From Myxococcales bacterium (GTDB taxonomy: Bacteria > Myxococcota_A > Polyangia > Palsa-1104 > SHYY01), in assembly GCA_021784515.1 (NCBI GenBank), contig JAJXSP010000004.1, forward strand, positions 1 through 32,372: a stretch of DNA of 32,372 nt, written 5' to 3'. The notes beneath the pieces were generated by a model that did no database searches, was not told the DNA's origin, and saw only the letters and a program-made list of their open reading frames with translations. Every line of letters begins with the position of its first letter. The stretch's first letter is position 1. Made by a program: the position numbers and the translations under genes. Positions 26,706-32,372 of this stretch are shown here, piece by piece.

Positions 26706-28450
26706 GGCACTCCTCCGTCGCCGCCGTCCGGCGCGCCCGTCGGCTCGGGCAGCACGAGGGCGAAGCCGCCGCCGGCCGCCGTCGCCGCCGTGCCGCCGGG
26801 CCAGGCCGTCGCGCACGGCCCGAGGCACCACGCCTCGATCAGCGCCCCTTCGATCGGCGCGCCCGTCGGCGAGAGCACCGTGCCGCGCACCGGTTGCCCC
26901 GCCTGCAGCGCGACGTCCGACGACGCGCTGCCCGGCGCGAGGGCGAGGTGGGCGCGCACCAGCTGGCGCTGCGGGTCATCCGAGCGCGGTGGATCGAAGA
27001 ACAGGTCGACGCCCACGCCCGAGTCCACGCGCAGGTGGTAGCGGCCGTCGCCGTCGGTGAGCGCCTCGGGCGCCGCGCCGGGGACGCCCTGCTCCACCGC
27101 CATCACGCGGACGCCGGCGACGGGCGTGCGCCCATCGGTGACGCGGGCCGACAGGTCCATCCGCGGCCGCACCGCGAGCCTCCATTGGTCCGGCTTCGCG
27201 AGCACCACGTGCAGCGCCGTCGCGCCGTCTCCCGGCCCCGACGGCGGCTCCACGAGCAGGTCGTAGGCGGCGGCCGGCAGCGCCAGCGGCGGCAGCGTCC
27301 CGTCGGGCCGCGAGGTCAACGTCATCCGCGCGGTCCCGTCGGCGCTCACCGGCGCGCCGCCCTGCGCGAGGGTGGCGATCGACGGCAGCAAGGCGCTCGA
27401 TCGGATCGTCACGCGCGCCCCGGCGATCGGCGTCCTGCCGTCGGAGCCGATCACCGTCGCCGCTACCGGCAGCGTCGCGACCGTCCAGCGCACGTCGAGC
27501 GGCTTGCCCGGATCGATCGCCATCGGCGCGCCGTGGATCTCCGGCAGCCCGTCGGCGCTGACGGCCACCGACCAGCTTGGGCCCGGCTGCGCGCGCAGCG
27601 CGAAGGCGCCCTTCGCGTCGCTGCGCCCGACGGTGGAGGGCAGCGGTCCCGCCTCCAGCACGATGCGAGCGCCGGCGATCGGCTGGCCGTCCGCGTCCCG
27701 CACCGTGCCCGTGACCTGCACCCCCGCGTCGACGGTGAAGGGGCCGGCGGCGACGGAGGCGCCGAGGTCGTGCGCGCCCAGCGTGGGCGCCAGCCCGTCG
27801 TCGAGCGGGATCGCCACCACCTGGTAGCGCTCGTCGCCGAGCAGGACGGCGGTGAAGACGCCACCCGGGTCCGCGGCGGCGAGCGCGTCGAGCCCGTCGT
27901 CGGCGACGAAGCGCACCGTGCCCGCCACGCCCGCTCCGTCGCCGCGCAGCGATCCCGCCACCGGCAGCCCCGCGGCGAGGGAGAGCTGCTGGTGATCGAG
28001 CGGCGCTCCCGCTGTGAGCACGATCGATCGGTCCTGCCGCGGCAGCCCGCTTTCCGGCGGCGGCGTGATGCGCAGCCTCCACGCGTTCGTCGGTGGGGCG
28101 CCGCCGAGGGTGACGCTGCCCGATTGCGCGCACGGCGAGTCGAACGAGGCCGCGGTCGCGGTGACGTCGTAGCGCCCCGGCAGCGTGGCGTCGAATGCGA
28201 TCGACCGGCCGCTCTCGTCGGGGGTGAAGTCGATCGCGCTGCCGTCGTCGGCGCGCGTCACGGTCCAGGCGATCGCGCCGTAGCCGGTGTAGGCGAGCTT
28301 GGCCGCGACGTGGGCCGGCGCGGTGGGCGTGCTCGGAGTCACCGTGAGCCCGCCGCAGCTCCCGGGCCCGAGGCGCGCGGCGCCGCGGCCGCCGGCGCCG
28401 CCCGCGCCGACGGCGAGCGCCACCGCCGCAGCCATCGATCGGGCGTTCAT
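26702..28450 (-). CDS. Secreted protein with multiple carboxypeptidase-regulatory-like beta domains
   Basis: This 582-aa protein has a signal peptide (MNARSMAAAVALAVGAGGAGG). It is a string of prealbumin-like beta domains of the CarboxypepD_reg type, each announced by a G.V.D..G.PI.GA.V signature: VTGTVRDADGQPIAGARIVLEAG, ATVIGSDGRTPIAGARVTIRSS, SARVTDGRTPVAGVRVMAVEQG and VRGTVLSPTGAPIEGALIEAWC. The N-terminal part looks like an Ig/PKD-type beta domain (TPTAPAHVAAKLAYTGYGAIAWTVT). These domains are adhesive or structural and occur in surface proteins; no peptidase active site is present. The track's ORF extends upstream antisense, but the ATG at 28450 overlaps the preceding stop (ATGA). The context is a kinase-led operon. 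Confidence 0.82.
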   Translation of the reverse strand: MNARSMAAAVALAVGAGGAGGRGAARLGPGSCGGLTVTPSTPTAPAHVAAKLAYTGYGAIAWTVTRADDGSAIDFTPDESGRSIAFDATLPGRYDVTATAASFDSPCAQSGSVTLGGAPPTNAWRLRITPPPESGLPRQDRSIVLTAGAPLDHQQLSLAAGLPVAGSLRGDGAGVAGTVRFVADDGLDALAAADPGGVFTAVLLGDERYQVVAIPLDDGLAPTLGAHDLGASVAAGPFTVDAGVQVTGTVRDADGQPIAGARIVLEAGPLPSTVGRSDAKGAFALRAQPGPSWSVAVSADGLPEIHGAPMAIDPGKPLDVRWTVATLPVAATVIGSDGRTPIAGARVTIRSSALLPSIATLAQGGAPVSADGTARMTLTSRPDGTLPPLALPAAAYDLLVEPPSGPGDGATALHVVLAKPDQWRLAVRPRMDLSARVTDGRTPVAGVRVMAVEQGVPGAAPEALTDGDGRYHLRVDSGVGVDLFFDPPRSDDPQRQLVRAHLALAPGSASSDVALQAGQPVRGTVLSPTGAPIEGALIEAWCLGPCATAWPGGTAATAAGGGFALVLPEPTGAPDGGDGGVP

Positions 28451-29742
28451 CGGAAACGCGCCTGCCATGTCACCCACTCCTCGCACGTGTCGCCCGGCCG
28501 GCACGAGGGCACGCCCGGCCACGCCGTCGCCGCGTCGCACAGGAGCTGCGCCGGGTCGCAGGGCGTCGGCGCGCGCGCCACGCGGTCGAGCGCCTCCACC
28601 CGCACCTGCACCAGCTCGTCGAAGTCGAAGTCGCCCGGGTCCAGCTCGAGCGTGTTCAGGCCGGACATTGGCAGCGCACGCCACGCCGGATCCGACTCGC
28701 GCCACAGGGACCACCGGAACTGCGCCGTCGAGGGGCCGTTCGGGTTGGGGAACCCGTCGAGGTCGTCGAGCACGCGCGTCACCGCGAACTGCGCGGGCTG
28801 CGTCCGGTCGAGGACGTACAGCAGCCCGGGCGCGGGATCGAAGCCGTCCATGCACGGCGGGCGATCGGGCGCCAAACGGAAGGTGATCGGGGGCGCGGTC
28901 TGCCCGTCGCCGGCGACGGTCGCCGGGGAGCGCATCGCGCCGTCGTCGGCCACCACCTGGACCGAGTACTCGCCCTCGACATCGGGCGCCACGCACACCG
29001 TCTGGCCGGTGGTGACAACGCTCTGCCCCGCGCCCGGCGGCGCGGCGTCGCACGGGCCGGCCCACAGCGTCGCCTTCGTGCTCCCCTGCGGCGGCGTCAG
29101 CGTCCAGGTGAAGGCGATCGTCTCGATCGGCTTGCAGTCGGCGTCGGCGTCGGCGGCGAGCGCGTCGAGTCGCACCGTCCCGCCGGCGGGGTGATCGCCG
29201 CACGGGCCGGGCGGGTCCGCCTGCACCGACGGCAGCGGCGGCGCGTCGGCCACCCGCAGCGTGAGCCGCGCCGGCGAGGAGCGCGCGCCGTGGGGATCGA
29301 TCGCCACCAGCTCGACGACGACTTCGCCCGCCTCGTCGAGCTGGAGGCGGGCGTGGCCGAGGTCGTCGATGCGGAACTCGACGCCGGTCACAGACGCCGC
29401 GGGGTGACCGTCGATCGACCATTCGAAGGTGAGCCGCGCCGCATCGCCCTGGTCGGGGTCGCTCGAGCCCGACGGATCCAGCTCCACCGTCGCGCAGCGC
29501 ATCGTCAGCGACACGGCGCCGTCGCCGTCGGGCATCGGGCCACCGACCACCGCGAGCGCGGCCGTCGGCGCCTGGTTGATCGCGCCGATGAAGAGGCAGC
29601 CGGCGGCGGCGAGCGCGACGCCGGCGAGCGCGATGGGGGCGAGCGGGATCACGGCGCGTGCTCGTCGAGCAAGCGCCGCGCCACGGACGCCCTCGTCGCG
29701 GCGGCGAAACGCCGCGAGACCGGATCGCGACAGCGGCGTCAT
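28447..29742 (-). CDS. Lipoprotein with PKD-like domains
   Basis: This 431-aa protein has a long basic N-terminus, then a hydrophobic stretch and lipobox (IALAGVALAAAGC), so it is probably a lipoprotein with Cys at about residue 49. The mature part begins with a PKD-like domain (ATVELDPSGSSDPD...LTFEWSIDG, then VVELVAIDPHGARSSPARLTLRV), followed by further beta modules (FTWTLTPPQGS, GEYSVQVVADDGAM) and Cys pairs that would form disulfides outside the cytoplasm. The ATG at 29742 overlaps the kinase stop (ATGA), and its own stop overlaps the next ATG, so kinase, lipoprotein and beta-domain protein are translationally coupled. It could be the surface ligand-binding partner of the kinase (inference). 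Confidence 0.83.
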   Translation of the reverse strand: MTPLSRSGLAAFRRRDEGVRGAALARRARAVIPLAPIALAGVALAAAGCLFIGAINQAPTAALAVVGGPMPDGDGAVSLTMRCATVELDPSGSSDPDQGDAARLTFEWSIDGHPAASVTGVEFRIDDLGHARLQLDEAGEVVVELVAIDPHGARSSPARLTLRVADAPPLPSVQADPPGPCGDHPAGGTVRLDALAADADADCKPIETIAFTWTLTPPQGSTKATLWAGPCDAAPPGAGQSVVTTGQTVCVAPDVEGEYSVQVVADDGAMRSPATVAGDGQTAPPITFRLAPDRPPCMDGFDPAPGLLYVLDRTQPAQFAVTRVLDDLDGFPNPNGPSTAQFRWSLWRESDPAWRALPMSGLNTLELDPGDFDFDELVQVRVEALDRVARAPTPCDPAQLLCDAATAWPGVPSCRPGDTCEEWVTWQARFR

Positions 29743-31748
29743 GGTTTCGCGCATTCGAGCGGGTCGTCGCGCAGCTGGCACTCGCCGGCTGGGATGTCGA
29801 TCGCCGCGCGGTCGATCAGCTGCCCCTCCTTGTAGAGGAGCGCCTCGCGGCTGATGCCGGGCGGGAGGCGCGCCGCGCCGCCGTCGTGGAGCGGGGCGCC
29901 GCCCGCGATCCGCACCGCGTCGCCGCGGCGCAGGCGCACGTGGACCAGCGTGTCGCCGAGGAAATCGATCGTTACCTCGACGGGCTGGCCGGCGGCGACG
30001 GTGAATCGCTGCGCCTTGCGCGCGCCGCGGGGGCCCTCGCAGGCGACCTCGTGCGGGCCGGGCGGGAGGCGCAGCCGCTGCCCCTCGCCGATCGCGCGCG
30101 CGCCGTCGACGCGGCCGTTCATGCAGTAGGGGCGGGCGAGGAGGTGCAGCTCACCGTCGGGGGGAGGGGAGGGCGGGTTTTCGGGGGGCTGGGGTGGTTT
30201 TTCGGACGCCTTCGGGCTTCTGGGGGGACGGTCTGTCGCTTCTTCGCCGGCGATCGGGCCAATTGGATTTGGGGCATGGCGGCGCGAAGACACGAAAGAC
30301 GCGTCCCCCGCCTTTTCGGGGGAACGATGTGGTCTTTCAGACGTCTCCGGGCTTCTGGGGGGACGGTATTTCGTTTCTTCGCTTGCAGTCGAGCCAATTG
30401 GATTTTGATTGGGGTGTTGCGAAGAAACAAAAGACGCGTCCCTCGTCTTTTTGGGGGAACGAGGTGGTCTTTCTGGGGGAGATTGTGTTTCGGGTGTCTT
30501 CGGGCTTCTGGGGGGACGGTCTGTCGCTTCTTCGCCGGCAATCGGGCCGATTGGATTCAGGGTTGGGCGAGGCGAAGAAATCAAAGACGCGTCCCTCGTC
30601 TTTTCGGGCGTCTTCGACAGGCCGTGGAGGGCAGTTGCCGCCGTCGCTGCTACGACGATGGACACCGCCGCTGCGAGGGCGAGTCGCCGGAATCGGCCGC
30701 CGCGGCGAGCGCGATCGAGGAGCGCGCGCGCGGCCTCGTCGTCCGGGCGCCAGGCGAGCAGGCGGTTGACCTGCGCCATCGCGCGCGCCACCTCGCCCGA
30801 CGCCAGCGCCGCCTCCGCCTGCGCCCGCGCGGAGGCGATGACGCGCCCCTCGACCTCGGCATTCCACGCCGCCGGGTCGGCGAAGTAGCGCGCGATCTCG
30901 CGGTCGAGCTCCCCGAACCCGTCGGCGCGCAGCCCCTCCTCGAGCGCATCGCCCACCGCCGTCGCATCGGCGAACCGCTCCTCCGGCGTGCGCCGGAGGC
31001 AGCGCTCGATCGTCCGCTCCAGCCACGGCGGCACGCGCGGGTTCTTCGCCGTCGGCGGCGCGTGCTCGGCGCGGTGGATCTTCGCCAGCAGCGCCAGCGG
31101 CTCGCGCGCCGAAAACGGCAGCACGCCCGTCGCCAGCTGGTAGAGCACCGTGCCGAGCGAGAAGAGATCGGAGCGCGCGTCCAGCTCGCCGCCCTCGGCC
31201 TGCTCGGGCGACATGTACGCCGGCGATCCGATCACCGCCCCCGTCGCCGTCATCGTGGTGTCCATCGTCGCCATCCGCGCGATGCCGAAGTCGCAGAGCA
31301 CGACGCGCCCGCCCTCGTCGACCATCACGTTCTCGGGCTTCACGTCGCGGTGCACGATCCCCGCGGCGTGCGCAGCGCCGAGCGCCCGCGCGAGCTTCAC
31401 GCCGATCATCGCCGCCGCCTCGGGCAGCGGCGCCCCGCTCTGCGACAGGAACTGCTTCAGCGTCGGGCCCCGGATCAGCTCGGTCACCAGGTAGGCGGGG
31501 CGATCGCCCTCCTCGGGCGCGTAGTCGTGCACCGCCAGCACGTTCGGGTGGCGCAGCGCCGCCACCGCGCGCGCCTCGCGCGAAAAGCGCGCCGAGCCCT
31601 CCTTCTTCTCGGCGAGCGCCGGGTGCATGAGCTTGAGCGCGACGGTGCGCCGCAGCTCCTCGTCCTCGGCGCGGTACACCGTGGCCATGCCGCCCTGCCC
31701 GAGCTGCTCGAGGATGCGGTAGCGCCCGACCCGTTCCGGAGCGGCCAT
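29739..31748 (-). CDS. Membrane-anchored Ser/Thr protein kinase with repeat-bearing linker
   Basis: This 669-aa protein has a kinase domain at residues 8-275 with all core motifs: LGQGGMATVY, VALKL (Lys39), HRDVKPENV (Asp135), DFG (153-155), GSPAYMSPEQ and the DLFSLG helix. A helical region (280-350, including AEAALASGEVARAMAQVNRLL) precedes a single span (about 356-375). Outside the cytoplasm lies a linker of three in-frame repeats (about 378-520) with composition unlike the rest of the window, then a beta region (GELHLLARP..., LPPGPHEVACEG, VEVTIDFLGD) resembling degenerate PEGA modules, and a Cys pair at the end. It is the first gene of the minus-strand operon. It diverges from an M16 peptidase gene across about 140 bp. 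The kinase is probably active. Confidence 0.92.
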   Translation of the reverse strand: MAAPERVGRYRILEQLGQGGMATVYRAEDEELRRTVALKLMHPALAEKKEGSARFSREARAVAALRHPNVLAVHDYAPEEGDRPAYLVTELIRGPTLKQFLSQSGAPLPEAAAMIGVKLARALGAAHAAGIVHRDVKPENVMVDEGGRVVLCDFGIARMATMDTTMTATGAVIGSPAYMSPEQAEGGELDARSDLFSLGTVLYQLATGVLPFSAREPLALLAKIHRAEHAPPTAKNPRVPPWLERTIERCLRRTPEERFADATAVGDALEEGLRADGFGELDREIARYFADPAAWNAEVEGRVIASARAQAEAALASGEVARAMAQVNRLLAWRPDDEAARALLDRARRGGRFRRLALAAAVSIVVAATAATALHGLSKTPEKTRDASLISSPRPTLNPIGPIAGEEATDRPPRSPKTPETQSPPERPPRSPKKTRDASFVSSQHPNQNPIGSTASEETKYRPPRSPETSERPHRSPEKAGDASFVSSRRHAPNPIGPIAGEEATDRPPRSPKASEKPPQPPENPPSPPPDGELHLLARPYCMNGRVDGARAIGEGQRLRLPPGPHEVACEGPRGARKAQRFTVAAGQPVEVTIDFLGDTLVHVRLRRGDAVRIAGGAPLHDGGAARLPPGISREALLYKEGQLIDRAAIDIPAGECQLRDDPLECAKP
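30189..30617 (-). repeat. Three imperfect in-frame repeats in the kinase linker
   Basis: The core gggcttctggggggacggt on the plus strand starts at 30214, 30349 and 30502, so the periods are 135 and 153 bp, both multiples of three. Each unit also holds (c)aaagacgcgtccc and a ...ccggcgatcgggccaattggatt... block. The protein unit reads KTRDASFVSS...NPIG.IAGEEATDRPPRSP. Base use (runs of G, T and A, lower GC3) differs sharply from flanking DNA, and AAAGACG...CGTCTTT in two units can form a hairpin. It looks like a dispersed intergenic repeat that entered the gene in frame. Confidence 0.8.
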
Positions 31749-31848
31749 CGCCCGCTACGTCGCGGTGACAGTCTTGCGCAGCACGTCGCGGATGCTATCA
31801 CGCACGCTCGGCGAGCGATCGTCGGTGCTCGTCGGCGACCACCTCGGC

Positions 31849-31877
31849 TTGACTTGCTCGACCCCCGAAAGTAGGTT
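31849..31877 (+). promoter_or_regulatory. sigma70-type promoter of the M16 peptidase gene
   Basis: TTGACT, a 17-nt spacer, then TAGGTT; 13 nt separate the -10 from the ATG, leaving a leader of about 7 nt and no Shine-Dalgarno (ccaccccccg). Confidence 0.65.
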
Positions 31878-31890
31878 CCACCACCCCCCG

Positions 31891-32372
31891 ATGATGCCCC
31901 GCTTCGCGCGCTGGAAGGACGTGCTGCCCGGGGGGCTGCGCCTCGTCACCGTCGAGTTGCCGCACCTGCACACCGCGACGGTGGTGATGTACGCGCGCGT
32001 CGGGTCGCGCTACGAGTCGCCGGCGGACAATGGCCTGTCGCACTTCGTCGAGCACATGCTCTTCCGCGGCACGAAGCGCTTCCCCGACGCCTACCTGATC
32101 AACAACGCGATCGAGGAGCTGGGCGGCACGCTCTACGCCGAGACGGGGCGCGACTACTCGCTCTACCAGCTCTCGCTCCACCCCGACAGCCTCGACGCGG
32201 GTCTCGAGCTGTTCGGCGAGATCTTCCGCACGCCGGCGTTCCAGGGGATCGACGTGGAGCGGCGGATCATCCTCGAGGAGATCCTCGAGGACCTCGACGA
32301 GGACGGCCGCGAGATCAACATCGACGACGCGGCGCGCGCGGCGCTCTTCGGCGCGCACCCGCTCGGCCAGAA
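31891..32372 (+). CDS. M16-family zinc metallopeptidase, N-terminal part (runs off the window)
   Basis: About 160 codons are present, not listed in the ORF track because the frame has no stop. The sequence begins MMPRFARWKDVLPGGLRLVTVELP and contains the inverted zinc motif HFVEH (HxxEH) in LSHFVEHMLFRGTKRF, followed by NNAIEELGGTLYAETGRDYS and, further on, EEILEDLDEDG with the distal Glu ligand region. This is the catalytic half of an insulinase/processing-peptidase-like M16 enzyme. Bacterial members degrade peptides or process exported ones; the C-terminal non-catalytic half is outside the window. Two ATGs are adjacent (31891 and 31894). It diverges from the Ser/Thr kinase operon. Confidence 0.9.
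   Translation, partial: MMPRFARWKDVLPGGLRLVTVELPHLHTATVVMYARVGSRYESPADNGLSHFVEHMLFRGTKRFPDAYLINNAIEELGGTLYAETGRDYSLYQLSLHPDSLDAGLELFGEIFRTPAFQGIDVERRIILEEILEDLDEDGREINIDDAARAALFGAHPLGQ

Noticed and set aside
25733-29194. 1153-aa plus-strand ORF
   Set aside because: Antisense to three genes with signal peptides, domain signatures and ATGA overlaps. Its composition is Arg/Ser-rich with no recognisable domain.
30194-30769. 191-aa plus-strand ORF with a repeating SGFWGDG...LDFG...KTRP pattern
   Set aside because: The periodicity comes from the DNA repeat array, and the opposite strand continues an intact kinase frame across it. I keep the kinase as the coding strand.

Overview
The window is a high-GC bacterial chromosome segment, most likely from a myxobacterium or a related deltaproteobacterium (Myxococcota). 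The points for this are: two Pkn2-type Ser/Thr kinases with membrane anchors and PEGA or extracytoplasmic tails (one with the HRDVSPQN catalytic loop), a PilZ protein, a Lys/Ala/Pro histone-H1-like protein, a cysteine-rich lipoprotein of DxDC repeats, and very strong GC3 bias, which produces many long antisense shadow ORFs. I see no phage, CRISPR, rRNA or tRNA. The assignment comes from gene content only.

Left part (1-5.3 kb): the 3' end of a Gly-rich ORF and a strong hairpin terminator, then minus-strand genes for a flippase-like membrane protein translationally coupled (GTGA overlap) to an asparagine synthase, an inward-rectifier K+ channel (KirBac type), and an unrecognised protein. 5.4-13.2 kb: an unusual SDR enzyme with a zinc-ribbon-like segment, a rhomboid protease and a superoxide dismutase, a CBS-pair protein, a REC-EAL phosphodiesterase, Ku divergent from a histone-like gene, and an RCK (TrkA-N) protein with a degenerate pore. 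13.4-16.2 kb: a PilZ protein, a membrane metallophosphoesterase and a lipoprotein.

16.3-20.4 kb (+) is a tightly overlapping three-gene operon: two paralogous FadL-like outer-membrane barrels and a Cys-rich lipoprotein with a propeller-like C-terminus. It is followed by a protein that I align by motif with the RelA/SpoT synthetase fold. 21.8-31.7 kb (-) is an envelope-signalling block: a kinase, a PKD-like lipoprotein and a carboxypeptidase-regulatory-domain protein linked by ATGA overlaps, then two secreted proteins, then a second kinase with four PEGA domains and its own promoter. The right edge holds the start of an M16 peptidase.

The most notable non-coding signal is a family of three related intergenic elements (about 78, 159 and 157 bp). 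Their terminal inverted repeats differ in sequence but remain complementary, their interiors are shared, and two have apparent 3-bp TNA target duplications. All three sit on stop codons. Other highlights are the RelA/SpoT-like motif pattern, an SDR lacking the catalytic Tyr, an in-frame repeat array of unusual composition inside a kinase linker, and a recurrent TAnnnT-6/7 nt-ATG/GTG arrangement suggesting leaderless transcripts.
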